NCBI RefSeq assembly: GCF_049116555.1
Contig: NZ_JAGDYT010000012.1
Location: forward strand, 1 to 64,000
DNA length: 64,000 bases
DNA from: Maricaulis maris_C
GTDB lineage: Bacteria; Pseudomonadota; Alphaproteobacteria; Caulobacterales; Maricaulaceae
Reading direction: 5' to 3'
The first letter of the stretch is position 1; each line of letters begins with the position of its first letter. Positions 43,892 to 53,746 of this stretch are shown piece by piece. Position numbers and translations under genes: made by a program. The notes under the pieces were generated by a model that saw only the letters and a program-made list of their open reading frames with translations, did not search any database and was not told the DNA's origin.

Positions 43892-46096
43892 CTATTCCGC
43901 GTCAAGCGGATCAACATCATCCATCAGTTTTTGCATCAGGAATGTGTAGAGCAGCGCGTCACTGCGGGCCCGCTCTTCGAGATTGGCGGCGGCAGAGTGA
44001 CCACCGGCCGTGTTCTCGTAATAGAGATAGTCATGGCCCAATTCTTCCAGGAGATGTGCCATCTTGCGGGCATGGCCCGGATGGACACGGTCATCCTTGG
44101 TCGAGGTGTAGAGATAGATCTCCGGATACGCTCCATTGGCGTCGACATTGTGATAGGGCGAGATCGAGCGCAGGAAACCGCCCTCGTCCGGATCTTCCGG
44201 ATTGCCGTATTCACCCATCCAGGACGCGCCGGCCAGCAGGGTGTGAAAGCGCAGCATGTCGAGCAGCGGCACCGCCGAGACGACTGCATTCCACAGATCA
44301 GGACGCTGGGTGTACATGACACCGGTCAGCAGGCCGCCGTTGGACCCGCCATAGACGCCGAGATGGCGCGGGCTGGTCAGACCACGTTCGGAGAGGTCCT
44401 CGGCCACAGCGATCAGATCGTCATAGATGCGCTGGCGATCCATCTTCAGACCGGCCTGGTGCCAGGCAGGGCCGAACTCGCCGCCACCACGGATATTGGC
44501 GACCACATAGGCGCCGCCATTCTCCAGCCAGAGCTGGCCGCGCGAACCGGAATAGCTCGGGCGAATGGAGACCTGGAAGCCGCCATAGGCGTAAAGCAGG
44601 GTCGGCGTCGTGCCATCCATCACCGTGTCTTCATGGCGGACCACGAAATACGGAACCATCGTGCCGTCGGTCGACGCCACTTCCAATTGTTCGACAACAA
44701 GGCCCTCGGCATCGAACCGGGCCGGGATCGACTTGATCTCCTCAACGGTCAGCTCGGCCGCATCGACCATGTAATAGCTGTCAGGCGTCAGGAAGCCTTC
44801 GGCATTCATGAAGGCCACGTCGTGGTGCGAATTGGTCGAACCAAGGCTGATCGTCATATTGGCCGGGACCGGCACGGTCTCGGACGTCCACTGGCCATCG
44901 GCATAATGGAAGGCCTCGAGGCCGCCGACGACATTCTCGTCAATCGCGACCAGGAAGGCCGACGCGGATGCGCCCATTCCGCCCAGAGACTGGCGCGGAC
45001 CTGGCACGAAGACCGTCTTGACCGGCGGCAGTTCACCGCTGGCGGCGAAATCAGCCATGGTGAAGGAGAGCAGCGCGCCCTGCGGGAAGGTTTCGCCACC
45101 GTCCACCGGGGTCCATTCTTCTTCGACCGTGAAGATCAGTTCGCCCTGATAGATGTCCTGGATGGAGGATTTGGACGGCAGAGGCAGTTGGACCGGCTCC
45201 GCATCGGCCGGCAGATACCACCAGGTCGTGTCGTAGAATGTGTCCGCTTCCGACGCCATCATGTAGACGGTGCCGTCATGGTCCTCGGCCCGGAAGGAAA
45301 AGAGGCCAACATCATCCGCATCGCCGCGCACGACTTCCGTCGCATCGGCGAGATCGGTACCGCGCTCCCAACGATAGGCGACCGAAGGGTAGCCTGAACT
45401 CGTCGTGTCTTCCGGGTTGGTGGCCAGGCCAACCATCACGGTGTTCTCGTCAATCCAGCTGACGCCACCCTTGGCTTCGGGTGTTTCGAATCCACCTTCG
45501 ACGAAGGCCCGGTCGGAGATCGAGAATTCCCGCCGGATGGCCGCGTCAGACCCGCCATCGGACAGGGTCAGGATGCAACGATCATACTCAGGCGCCAGGC
45601 AGTTCGAGCCGCGCCAGACCCAATTGCGGTCCTCGGCTTCGGACAGGGCATCGAGATCGAGCACGACATCCCATTCCGGATCATCGGTGAGATAGCTTTC
45701 CAGCGTGGCGCGGCGCCACAGGCCATGGGTCTGCTCGGCATCCTGCCAGAAATTCCAGATGAAACCGCCTGAATAGGAGCCGTAGGGAATCCGGTCATTG
45801 GACTGGTAGATGGCCAGTGCTTGCTCGCGGAGCGTCTCGTAACGCTCATCGCCCTGCAGACGATCAAAGGTGCGCTCATTCTGCCCCCCGACCCACTCGA
45901 GGGCACGCTCGCCCTCGACCTCCTCAAGCCAGACCCGCGGGTCATTATTGGGATCGATCTGGACGATCTGGCGCTCGGCCGGCGCGTCCGGTGTAGTGGA
46001 GGCCACGTCTTCGCCCTCATCGCTGGCGGGCTGGCTGCAGGCCGCGAGGATGGCGGCGCTGGCGGTCACCGCCCAGATACTCCGATAAACTCTCAT
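43892..46096 (-). CDS. prolyl oligopeptidase family (S9) serine peptidase, lipoprotein
   Basis: 734 aa from MRVYRSIWAVTASAAILAACSQ, a lipobox signal peptide. A seven-bladed propeller region (residues ~40-440) precedes the alpha/beta-hydrolase domain. Catalytic triad: Ser in GVYGGSNGGLLTGVMYTQR, Asp in YTSTKDDRVHPGH, His in ENTAGGHSAAA. Cleaves after proline in short peptides; periplasmic or outer-membrane location inferred from the lipobox. Followed by a terminator. Confidence 0.93.
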   Translation of the reverse strand: MRVYRSIWAVTASAAILAACSQPASDEGEDVASTTPDAPAERQIVQIDPNNDPRVWLEEVEGERALEWVGGQNERTFDRLQGDERYETLREQALAIYQSNDRIPYGSYSGGFIWNFWQDAEQTHGLWRRATLESYLTDDPEWDVVLDLDALSEAEDRNWVWRGSNCLAPEYDRCILTLSDGGSDAAIRREFSISDRAFVEGGFETPEAKGGVSWIDENTVMVGLATNPEDTTSSGYPSVAYRWERGTDLADATEVVRGDADDVGLFSFRAEDHDGTVYMMASEADTFYDTTWWYLPADAEPVQLPLPSKSSIQDIYQGELIFTVEEEWTPVDGGETFPQGALLSFTMADFAASGELPPVKTVFVPGPRQSLGGMGASASAFLVAIDENVVGGLEAFHYADGQWTSETVPVPANMTISLGSTNSHHDVAFMNAEGFLTPDSYYMVDAAELTVEEIKSIPARFDAEGLVVEQLEVASTDGTMVPYFVVRHEDTVMDGTTPTLLYAYGGFQVSIRPSYSGSRGQLWLENGGAYVVANIRGGGEFGPAWHQAGLKMDRQRIYDDLIAVAEDLSERGLTSPRHLGVYGGSNGGLLTGVMYTQRPDLWNAVVSAVPLLDMLRFHTLLAGASWMGEYGNPEDPDEGGFLRSISPYHNVDANGAYPEIYLYTSTKDDRVHPGHARKMAHLLEELGHDYLYYENTAGGHSAAANLEERARSDALLYTFLMQKLMDDVDPLDAE

Positions 46097-46182
46097 CAGT
46101 CTCTTCCCCTCTGATGTGTGCGACGCAATTAACACCGGAGCGGTGGTGGACGTAAAGGGATGGGGGCGGTATCGGAGCCGTT

Positions 46183-47004
46183 ATGGAAGCTCGTTTGATG
46201 AATGGTGCCGGCAATCGGTTCATCCTTGCCGATCTGCGCGGCCGCGCCGCCCGATTCAATCTTGCTCGCGAAGCGGTGAGAGCCATGGCGCACGACCATC
46301 TTTTCGATCAGTTACTTGTGCTCGAAGACAGTGACAGCGCCGACGCCTTCATGCGCATCTGGAATGCCGATGGCGACGAGGTCGGCGCCTGCGGAAACGG
46401 CACCCGTGCGGCGGCCTGGGCGATGATGCAGGCCAATGAGAGCCGACAGGTCTCGATCGGTACCGCCGGCGGCCTCTTGCTGGCCCGGGATGCCGGACCG
46501 CTGACCGTCAGCGTCGATATGGGCGTGCCGCGTCTCGACTGGCAGGACATTCCGCTGGCCCGGCCGATGGACACAGCCCGGCTCGACTATGTCTGCGAGG
46601 CAGACGGGGTGCGCATAGAGACCCCTGGCGCGGTTTCCATGGGCAATCCGCACGCGGTATTCTTCATCCGCGATGTCGAAGCCCTGCCCGTGGCACGCCT
46701 CGGCAGCGAGGTCGAGATGGATCCGCTCTTCCCCGAACGCGTCAATGCCGGCTTTGCGCAGATTCATGATGCCACCCACATTCGCTTGCGGGTGTGGGAG
46801 CGCGGCGCCGGGATCACAGCAGCCTGTGGGACCGGGGCCTGCGCGGCACTGGTGGCGGCCCACCGCCGGGGGCTGGCAGAACGCAAGGCCTCGATCATGG
46901 CCGATGGCGGCGAGCTTTTCGTCGAATGGCGGGAAGAAGACAGCCACGTCATTCTCACCGGACCGGTCGAGGATGAAGGTCCCGTCACCCTCGATTTGAG
47001 TTAG
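46183..47004 (+). CDS. dapF: diaminopimelate epimerase
   Basis: Converts LL- to meso-diaminopimelate for lysine and peptidoglycan. 273 aa with MNGAGNRFILADLR, the first catalytic Cys in GACGNGTRAAAWAMM, SMGNPHAVFFI and the second Cys in AACGTGACAALVA. PLP-independent two-Cys racemase. It is divergent from the S9 peptidase. Confidence 0.93.
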   Translation: MEARLMNGAGNRFILADLRGRAARFNLAREAVRAMAHDHLFDQLLVLEDSDSADAFMRIWNADGDEVGACGNGTRAAAWAMMQANESRQVSIGTAGGLLLARDAGPLTVSVDMGVPRLDWQDIPLARPMDTARLDYVCEADGVRIETPGAVSMGNPHAVFFIRDVEALPVARLGSEVEMDPLFPERVNAGFAQIHDATHIRLRVWERGAGITAACGTGACAALVAAHRRGLAERKASIMADGGELFVEWREEDSHVILTGPVEDEGPVTLDLS

Positions 47005-47110
47005 ATCCGGCAGATTCGCGCACGCAGGTGTGAGTTTTGCGGTTGGCAAAACCTCATATTATCCCTGAACTGGTCGCAAAGGGGCCGCGTTTCGGGGGGA
47101 AATATTTCAC

Positions 47111-48430
47111 ATGACATTCAAGGCCATCGCGCTCGCCGCCATTCTGACCGGTCTGGGCACCACACCCGCACTCGCCCAGGAAACCGAGACCCCGGAAGCC
47201 GAGGTCGAAGCGCCGACTCCGCAATCCATCGCGCTGGAACTGTTCGCCGAAGCCGGAAGTTCGCTGCGGGCCGGAGACACTGAAACCGCCCGCCGGCTGA
47301 TGTTGGCGGCGCTCGATATCAAGCCGGCCCACCCTGCGGTCCTGCGCGCGCTGGTAACCATCGCGACCCGGGCGGAACGCCCGGATGACGGCTTCGCAGC
47401 GCTCGACTCGATGGTCGAGGCAGGGCTGACATTCGACCCCGCAGACGCGACCCTGACATTGCTTGAAGCCGCCGATGCCGATCGTCTGGCCGAAATCCAG
47501 GCCGCCCTTGCCGCGAATGGCGAGCCGGTCGGCGAAGGCGAAGTGATTGCGCGCATCAACCGTCCTGACGCACTGATCGAGGGTGTGGCCATGGATATTG
47601 AAACCGACCGCCTCTTCGTCTCCTCGGTCGCGGAACGTGAAATTCTCCTCCTGGAACCCTTCGCCCGTGACGAGCCGATTGTTTTCGCAGATCGCGAGGA
47701 CGGATTATGGTCTGTCTTCGGCCTCGTCGTGGATGATCGGACCCGCATGCTCTGGGCTGCCTCAGGCACTGTACCCCAAACGCCACTCGCCGATGGAGAA
47801 GCCGAGGGTACGGCACTGTTTGCCTTCGACCTGATCACTGGTGATCTCTACCGGCGCTACGCGATCGACGGCGCGGTCCAGATGGCCGACTTCGTGGTTC
47901 GGGACGGCAGCGCCTATATTTCCGACAGCCGGGCACCACGCGTCTATCGGCTGGACAATGTTTCCGGCGAACTGGAAGTGCTGGCCGAAGATCCGCGCTT
48001 TGTCAGCCTGCAAGGCGTCGCGCTGGCCCGCGGAGCTCTCTATGTCGCCGATTATTCGATGGGTATCTGGCGTATTGACCTGACCGATGGCAGTGCCGGA
48101 CTGGTACGCGCCTCTGAAACCAGCCTGATTGGAATTGACGGGCTGCGGCAGACCCGTGACGGGCGACTGATCGCCGTGCGCAATGGCGCCCAACCGCACC
48201 AGGTCATGGCCATCGATCTCGATCCCACTGGCCGGGACGTCGCCAATGTTGAAGTTCTGCTTCGTGGCCATCCGTCCATGACCGGCAATACCGAGCCTAC
48301 ACTGGTCGACCTGGCCGACGGCCGGGCCTGGCTCGTGAGCAATGCCGCCTGGCCGCTCTTCCCGGCCGATGGCTCGGTCCCGGAAGACGCGCGGCCAGCG
48401 ACCGCGATCATCGAGCTGGATCTACGCTAG
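47111..48430 (+). CDS. exported protein with TPR-like and beta-propeller regions
   Basis: 439 aa with signal peptide (MTFKAIALAAILTGLGTTPALA). Residues ~30-150 are helical and TPR-like (AGDTETARRLMLAALDIKPAHPAVLRAL). The rest reads as propeller blades: GVAMDIETDRLFVSSVAEREILLLEP, FVVRDGSAYISDSRAPRVYRLD, GVALARGALYVADYSMGIWRIDL, an NHL/SMP-30-like pattern. No catalytic residues assigned; a binding or gluconolactonase-like role is possible. Confidence 0.72.
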   Translation: MTFKAIALAAILTGLGTTPALAQETETPEAEVEAPTPQSIALELFAEAGSSLRAGDTETARRLMLAALDIKPAHPAVLRALVTIATRAERPDDGFAALDSMVEAGLTFDPADATLTLLEAADADRLAEIQAALAANGEPVGEGEVIARINRPDALIEGVAMDIETDRLFVSSVAEREILLLEPFARDEPIVFADREDGLWSVFGLVVDDRTRMLWAASGTVPQTPLADGEAEGTALFAFDLITGDLYRRYAIDGAVQMADFVVRDGSAYISDSRAPRVYRLDNVSGELEVLAEDPRFVSLQGVALARGALYVADYSMGIWRIDLTDGSAGLVRASETSLIGIDGLRQTRDGRLIAVRNGAQPHQVMAIDLDPTGRDVANVEVLLRGHPSMTGNTEPTLVDLADGRAWLVSNAAWPLFPADGSVPEDARPATAIIELDLR

Positions 48431-48485
48431 GCATCCGGGTGAATGAGGCTGTGCCGATATCGAGACAAGCTTGCACGAGGTCAGA

Positions 48486-48863
48486 TCAGCCGGTGTCGCG
48501 CAAGCTCAGTCCGACTCCACAGGCCTGGCGGATCACCACATCTGCCGCCTGGGCCCTTTGATACAAACTCGCCAATTCTTCCGCGGTCAGGCGCTCGTGC
48601 GACTGTGTCTGCCCGGCCACGGCCGGGTCGGTGGTAATGCGACCGATTTCAGGCATCGCGGCGCCCAGAACACCAAGCTGATCATGGCTGAAGCGGGAAT
48701 TGGCCTCGCGGGCGATGCAAGCGCACACCGAAGCGTCCACGCCTGACCGCTCACAGGCCTGGAGGACCGGAGCCTCACTGACATGATCGCGAGCCTGGGC
48801 AATGCCCGCCCCGACACACAGGCTCAGCACAGCCAGGACAATATGGCGGCTTGGCTTACTCAC
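48486..48863 (-). CDS. small exported Cys-containing protein
   Basis: 125 aa from GTG 48863, preceded by GAGGG seven bases away. Signal peptide SRHIVLAVLSLCVGAGIAQA. The mature part has CERSGVDASVCACIAREANSRFSHDQL, a Cys-rich helical motif, and one later Cys. No family recognised. It is divergent from the next lipoprotein. Confidence 0.6.
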   Translation of the reverse strand: MSKPSRHIVLAVLSLCVGAGIAQARDHVSEAPVLQACERSGVDASVCACIAREANSRFSHDQLGVLGAAMPEIGRITTDPAVAGQTQSHERLTAEELASLYQRAQAADVVIRQACGVGLSLRDTG

Positions 48864-49017
48864 GACACGTCCCTCATTCCCCCACATGGGCGACCTGACG
48901 TTTGACGCCAGACCACACACGCCTATGCTCCCTTGTGAAGAGTCCGCCCGTTCAAACGGTGCAGGACGAGTCATATTAAATGAGGCGAGGGACCGCCAGC
49001 GTTACAAGGAGCCTGAC

Positions 49018-49545
49018 ATGAGGCGCGTTCTGATCACTTTGGCCAGCCTGGCTGTGCTGGGCGGCTGCGCAACCCCGACACCCTACCAGGCAGCGGATGA
49101 GGCCGGTCGCGGGTTCACCGAAACCCGCATTGAAAGCAATCGATACCGGATCTCCTTTGAGGGCAATTCGTTGACCGATCGCGAAACGGTGGAAACCTAT
49201 CTCCTCTACCGGGCCGCCGAGCTGACCGTTGAAAGCGGGTATGACTATTTCACCGTGGTCAATCGCGCGACGGATGAGGACACCCGTGTTATGGCGTCCG
49301 GGATTGGCCGTTCGCCCTATAGCGGTTTCTCAGTCCAGTATGCCTATTTCCACCCCCGCTGGGGCTGGCGGGCATGGCGCGATCCGTTCTGGGATGATGT
49401 CAGCTACCGCGAAAGCACGCGCTATGAAGCGAGCGCCGAGATATATTTCGGGCGCGGCACCAAGCCGGACGACCCCAGCGCCTTTGGTGCACGCGATGTG
49501 ATGTCCAACCTGGGCGACCAGATTGTTCGGCCGACCAGCGACTGA
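49018..49545 (+). CDS. Caulobacter-type (CC0125/CC1285-like) lipoprotein
   Basis: 175 aa with an AAGGAG RBS and lipobox MRRVLITLASLAVLGGCATPTPYQAA. The family pattern is TETRIESNRYRISFEGNSLTDRETVETYLLYRAAELTVESGYDYFTVV, common to Caulobacterales envelope lipoproteins. An aromatic, Trp-rich segment (HPRWGWRAWRDPFWDD) follows. Function unknown; envelope location. Followed by a terminator. Confidence 0.82.
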   Translation: MRRVLITLASLAVLGGCATPTPYQAADEAGRGFTETRIESNRYRISFEGNSLTDRETVETYLLYRAAELTVESGYDYFTVVNRATDEDTRVMASGIGRSPYSGFSVQYAYFHPRWGWRAWRDPFWDDVSYRESTRYEASAEIYFGRGTKPDDPSAFGARDVMSNLGDQIVRPTSD

Positions 49546-49577
49546 CACGCCGACGTCTTCTGAATCTCACGTCTTAC

Positions 49578-49612
49578 GGGGCCGGTGCGATGCATCGGCC
49601 CCTTTGTCTTTT
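49578..49612 (+). terminator. intrinsic terminator
   Basis: GGGGCCG (49578-49584) pairs with CGGCCCC (49596-49602), with an inner TGC/GCA, then a T-rich tail. It follows the CC0125-like lipoprotein gene. Confidence 0.8.
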
Positions 49613-49728
49613 GGGCCGTCCTTCGCTCCGAAACCGATGCCGGATTGTCACGCGGCAGAATGAAGCGCTGCGACGACACTCGAGATACCGCTCATGTGCT
49701 TGACACTCATTCTCGATCGCAATAGCGA

Positions 49729-49747
49729 GATTTTGATTTTCATTCTC
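49729..49747. promoter_or_regulatory. Fur-box-like operator before the TonB-dependent receptor
   Basis: GATTTTGATTTTCATTCTC matches the classical 19-bp Fur consensus at 14 of 19 positions, and lies 17 bases before the receptor ATG. A further ACTCATTCTC segment sits just upstream. Iron-repressed expression is inferred. Confidence 0.6.
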
Positions 49748-49763
49748 ATGACCGGGTCAACAC

Positions 49764-51863
49764 ATGTTCAGTAAAGTATCGCTTCTGCTTACCACCGTTC
49801 TCACTGTGAGCCTCGGTGCAGGCCATGCTGGCGCCCAGGACGAAGACATGGATGTCATCGAGATCCAAGGCCGCTACCTGTCACTCGATCAGCTGAACTC
49901 GGTCAAGACGCCGACCCCGATCATCGACGTACCCCAGAGCCTGTCCATCATCACCGACGTTCAGATCACCGAGCAGGGTTTCGTCAATTTCGGCGATATC
50001 CTGCGTTACACGCCGGGCCTGTCCATCAGCCAGGGCGAGGGGCATCGTGACGCAATCAATATCCGCGGCAACCAGTCCACCGCCGATTTCTTCCTCAACG
50101 GCATTCGCGACGACGTCCAGTACTACCGTCCCCTCTACAATCTGGAACAGGTCGAAATCCTGCGCGGGTCCAACGCCCTGCTCTTCGGTCGCGGCGGCGG
50201 TGGCGGCGTGGTCAACCGGGTGACGAAAGCACCAGTCGTCGGCGAAGCTTTCCACGGCTTTGGCGCGGCGATCGACACCTTCGGCGCCGGCCAGCTGACG
50301 GCCGACATCAATCTGGACACCGGCAACCAGTCCGGGATCCGCCTGAATGGCTTCATCGAGACCATGGCCAACCATCGCGACGCCTTCGATGGCACCCGCT
50401 ATGGCATCAATCCAACGGCCAGTATTGCGCTGGGCAATGAGACCACGCTGACCGCCTATTATGAGTATCTCGATGATGATCGCGTCGTGGACCGCGGCGT
50501 CCCGTCCATCGCTGTAGCGGGCGCACCGGGTCGCCCGCTCGAAGGGTATGACAACACCTTCTTCGGCTCGCCTGACCGCAACCGGACGACACTCCAGGCC
50601 CACACTTTCCGGGTCCGCGTGGATCATGAATACACCGACCAGCTGCGCGGAAATATCACCGCCCAATATGCAGATTACGACAAGGCCTATCAGAATATCT
50701 ATGCGGCCGGTTTCGACGCCACGGTGATTCCGAACCGGGTCACACTCGACGGCTATCGCGACACGACCGCGCGAACCAATCTGATCGTCCAGGGCAATCT
50801 CGTCGGGGAATTCCGGACCGGCTCGATCGAGCACACCCTGCTCGTCGGCGGGGAGTTCGGGGACCAGGACACGACCAATGCCCGGGTCGACAACTTGTTT
50901 GCCGCCAGCAATGACGACCAGATCAGCATCGACTTCAGCGATCCGCTCGTCATCCCGGACTTCGCCTTTGCGACACCGGTGCGCGACCGGAGCTCGAGCG
51001 TCCAGTTCACCTCGCTCTATATTCAGGACCAGATTGACCTGACATCCGCGTTGAAAGTCATGATCGGCGCCCGCTTCGATCGCTTCGACGTGTCCGTGCT
51101 TGACCGACAGGCGGTCTCAGCGACCGATAACGGACGCCGCGGCCGTGTTGACGAGGAGATCTCCCCGCGCTTCGGACTGATCTACAAGCCGGCCGACAAC
51201 ATCTCCTTCTATGCCAGCTATTCCGAGACCTTCCTGCCCAGTGCCGGTGATCAATTTCTGACGCTGAGCACGACAAGCGAGGACATCCAGCCGCAAACCT
51301 TCGAGAACCGCGAGATCGGCGCCAAGTGGGACATCCATGCCAATCTGAGCTTCACTGCCGCCATTTTCCGGCTAGAGCGCGGCCAGTTCACGACGATTGA
51401 TCCGGACGACCCTTCGATTGTGACCACGGTCGCGGGCAGCACGACCGAGGGCTTCGAGCTTCAGCTGGTGGGTGAGCTGACTGATGGATGGACCGTCAAT
51501 GCTGGCTACAGCTATCTCGATGGCGTCGTCGAGGGTGGCGGTTTTGATGGCAATGCGACCCGCCAGACGCCCGAGCACATGGTCTCGCTGTGGAACCGCT
51601 ATCAGATCAATGGTGAACTCGCCGTTGCGGTGGGGGCGACCTATCAGGACGCCTACTTCGTGCGTGAGGACAATGGCGTTGAGCTTCCTGGCTATACCCG
51701 CGTCGATGCTGCCGTGTTCTATGATCTGAGCCGGGAAACCCGCATCCAGCTCAATGTCGAGAATCTGTTCGACACGGATTACTTCCCGGATGCTCACTCC
51801 AATTCGAACATCTCGACGGGTGAGCCGCTCAATGCCCGCCTGTCGATCAGTCACGAATTCTGA
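49764..51863 (+). CDS. TonB-dependent siderophore receptor
   Basis: 699 aa. Signal peptide ending at GAGHAGAQ, TonB box near DVIEIQG, plug domain (FGDILRYTPGLSISQGEGHRD, NLEQVEILRGSNALLFGRGGGGGVVNRVTK), then a 22-strand barrel ending in the C-terminal Phe (LSISHEF). The catecholate/ferrichrome-type plug places it among siderophore receptors. The Fur-like box upstream supports an iron role. No biosynthesis or ABC genes are adjacent. Confidence 0.94.
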   Translation: MFSKVSLLLTTVLTVSLGAGHAGAQDEDMDVIEIQGRYLSLDQLNSVKTPTPIIDVPQSLSIITDVQITEQGFVNFGDILRYTPGLSISQGEGHRDAINIRGNQSTADFFLNGIRDDVQYYRPLYNLEQVEILRGSNALLFGRGGGGGVVNRVTKAPVVGEAFHGFGAAIDTFGAGQLTADINLDTGNQSGIRLNGFIETMANHRDAFDGTRYGINPTASIALGNETTLTAYYEYLDDDRVVDRGVPSIAVAGAPGRPLEGYDNTFFGSPDRNRTTLQAHTFRVRVDHEYTDQLRGNITAQYADYDKAYQNIYAAGFDATVIPNRVTLDGYRDTTARTNLIVQGNLVGEFRTGSIEHTLLVGGEFGDQDTTNARVDNLFAASNDDQISIDFSDPLVIPDFAFATPVRDRSSSVQFTSLYIQDQIDLTSALKVMIGARFDRFDVSVLDRQAVSATDNGRRGRVDEEISPRFGLIYKPADNISFYASYSETFLPSAGDQFLTLSTTSEDIQPQTFENREIGAKWDIHANLSFTAAIFRLERGQFTTIDPDDPSIVTTVAGSTTEGFELQLVGELTDGWTVNAGYSYLDGVVEGGGFDGNATRQTPEHMVSLWNRYQINGELAVAVGATYQDAYFVREDNGVELPGYTRVDAAVFYDLSRETRIQLNVENLFDTDYFPDAHSNSNISTGEPLNARLSISHEF

Positions 51864-51886
51864 TCTGATATCGGAGCGCCAAGAAA

Positions 51887-51914
51887 AAAGGCCGGAGAAC
51901 CCGCTCCGGCCTTT
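51887..51914. terminator. bidirectional terminator
   Basis: AAAGGCCGGAG (51887-51897) pairs perfectly with CTCCGGCCTTT (51904-51914), with an A run on the left. It lies between the convergent receptor and SDR genes. Confidence 0.88.
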
Positions 51915-51938
51915 CGTGTATTCGCTTGGTGTCGCGGC

Positions 51939-52721
51939 CTATTTCGGCGGCATGCGGGCACCGGCATCGAGACGGACACATTCAGCATTGATGTAGTCGG
52001 AATGGACCATGAAGGCGACGAGGTCGGCATACTCTTCCGGCGTACCGAAGCGCTGCGGAAATTGCAGGTGCGAAGCGAGTGAGATTTTCACTTCCGGCGG
52101 CATCTGCTGGTAGATCGGCGTCTCGAAGAAACCCGGCAGGATCGTGTTGACGCGAATACCTTCGCGGGAGAGGTCACGCGCCATTGGCAGGGTCATGCCG
52201 TAGATGCCCCCCTTCGAGGCCGCGTAGGCAACCTGGCCGATCTGGCCATCCTGGGCAGCGACCGAGGCTGTATTGACGATCACGCCGCGACCGGAACCGC
52301 CGACCGGATCGAGCGACATCATGCCGGCAGCCGATTTGGACGCGCACAGGAAAGACCCGATCAGATTGACGCCGATGACGGTCTGGAAGCCCTTGGCCGA
52401 GTGAGCGGAGATCTCGCCGGAAGAGGAAGACCGGCGGGCCGTTTTCTCGGCCCAGCCAATGCCGGCGCAATTGACGAAGACGCGTTCCTGACCGTGCGCC
52501 GCGCGAGCCTTGGCAAGGCCGGCATCAACGCTGGCCTCATCGGCCACATTGACCTGACAGAAGACGCCGCCGATCTCCTTGGCAACCGCTTCGCCCTTCT
52601 CGCCATTCATGTCGAAAATGGCCACTTTTGCGCCTTCGGCGGCGAGGCGGCGGGCTGTACCTTCGCCGAGACCGGAAGCGCCGCCCGTGACGATGGCGGC
52701 AATGGATGAGTCGAGTTTCAT
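51939..52721 (-). CDS. short-chain dehydrogenase/reductase (SDR)
   Basis: 260 aa from MKLDSSIAAIVTGGASGLG, with GGGGAG ahead of the ATG. Rossmann motif TGGASGLGEG, FVNCAGIG, NTASVAAQDGQIGQVAYAASKGGI (Ser-Tyr-Lys triad) and PGFFETPI. The sequence is close to 3-hydroxyacyl-CoA dehydrogenase type II. The long frame continuing to 53801 is the antisense of the asparaginase gene and is not used. Confidence 0.9.
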   Translation of the reverse strand: MKLDSSIAAIVTGGASGLGEGTARRLAAEGAKVAIFDMNGEKGEAVAKEIGGVFCQVNVADEASVDAGLAKARAAHGQERVFVNCAGIGWAEKTARRSSSSGEISAHSAKGFQTVIGVNLIGSFLCASKSAAGMMSLDPVGGSGRGVIVNTASVAAQDGQIGQVAYAASKGGIYGMTLPMARDLSREGIRVNTILPGFFETPIYQQMPPEVKISLASHLQFPQRFGTPEEYADLVAFMVHSDYINAECVRLDAGARMPPK

Positions 52722-52880
52722 GAGACACTCCCCTTTATCGATGCCAGCGACATAGCGTGATGACCGGAAAAAGAAAATCCGCCACGGCGGCTGGGCTGCG
52801 ATGGAAATCCGACTTGGGGCCATGATGCGAGCGGTGTTAGAGCAAGTCCACGCTTTTGAAACCGACACGGGATTGACGCT

Positions 52881-53744
52881 ATGAGCGGACGTTATGCCCT
52901 GGTGCTGCACGGCGGCGCCGGAACCTTGGCTGATCGCGATTATGCCAGAGAGATTGAGCATATGCGCGGACTCGCTGACGCCGCCAAGGCGCGCCTCGCG
53001 ATCGGTGCCAACGCCCTCGATATCGTTCAGGACATTGTCCGCGAACTCGAAGCCTCGGGGTTTTATGTCGCCGGCAAGGGTGCATCCCCCAACAAGGCGG
53101 GTCGCTATGAGCTCGATGCAGCGATCATGGACGGGGCAACCCAGCGGGCCGGTTCGGTCGCCTCGCTGACCGGTTTCACCAGCCCGGTCTCGGCCGCGCG
53201 CGCAATCATGGAAACCACGCCGCACGTCATGCTGGCCGGCCGAGGCGCCGAACGCTTTTGCAGCGAGGCCGAGCTGCAACGCGTGGAAAGCGTCAATGAT
53301 TACTACACCCCGGCCGCCGCGCCGGATGACCGGGCGATCGCGACCGGGACGGTTGGCTGTGTTGCGCTGGACATGGAAGGCCGGCTCGCCGCAGCGACCT
53401 CCACCGGGGGGACACTGAACAAGATGGAAGGCCGGGTCGGCGACAGCCCGATCATCGGTTCGGGCTGCTGGGCGGATGGCCATGTCGCCATCTCCTGCAC
53501 CGGACAGGGCGAATTCTTCCTGCGCACGGCCACGGCCAAGGACGTCTCGGCCCGCATGCGCTACGGCCGGCAATCCCTCGCCGACGCCACAGCCGGTGCA
53601 CTTGCCGATGTCGCGGCGCTTGAAGGCGAGGGCGGCATTATCGCCGTCGATCGCGACGGTAATCTCGCCGCGCCATTCAATTCGCCAGGCATGAAGCAGG
53701 CGATGGTCCATCCCGATGGGCGCATCACCGCCGGTGTGAGCTGA
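52881..53744 (+). CDS. isoaspartyl peptidase / L-asparaginase (Ntn hydrolase)
   Basis: 287 aa. LVLHGGAGTL at the N-terminus, and the autoprocessing site before the Thr nucleophile in ATGTVGCVALD, followed by LAAATSTGGTLNKMEGRVGDSPIIGSGCWAD. Plant-type asparaginases are processed at the Gly-Thr bond into two chains. The spoU gene starts three bases after its stop. Confidence 0.9.
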   Translation: MSGRYALVLHGGAGTLADRDYAREIEHMRGLADAAKARLAIGANALDIVQDIVRELEASGFYVAGKGASPNKAGRYELDAAIMDGATQRAGSVASLTGFTSPVSAARAIMETTPHVMLAGRGAERFCSEAELQRVESVNDYYTPAAAPDDRAIATGTVGCVALDMEGRLAAATSTGGTLNKMEGRVGDSPIIGSGCWADGHVAISCTGQGEFFLRTATAKDVSARMRYGRQSLADATAGALADVAALEGEGGIIAVDRDGNLAAPFNSPGMKQAMVHPDGRITAGVS

Positions 53745-53746
53745 CC

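Noticed and set aside
43931..45397. 488-codon plus-strand frame inside the S9 peptidase
   Set aside because: Antisense of a well-supported peptidase with full catalytic triad; composition is a shadow.
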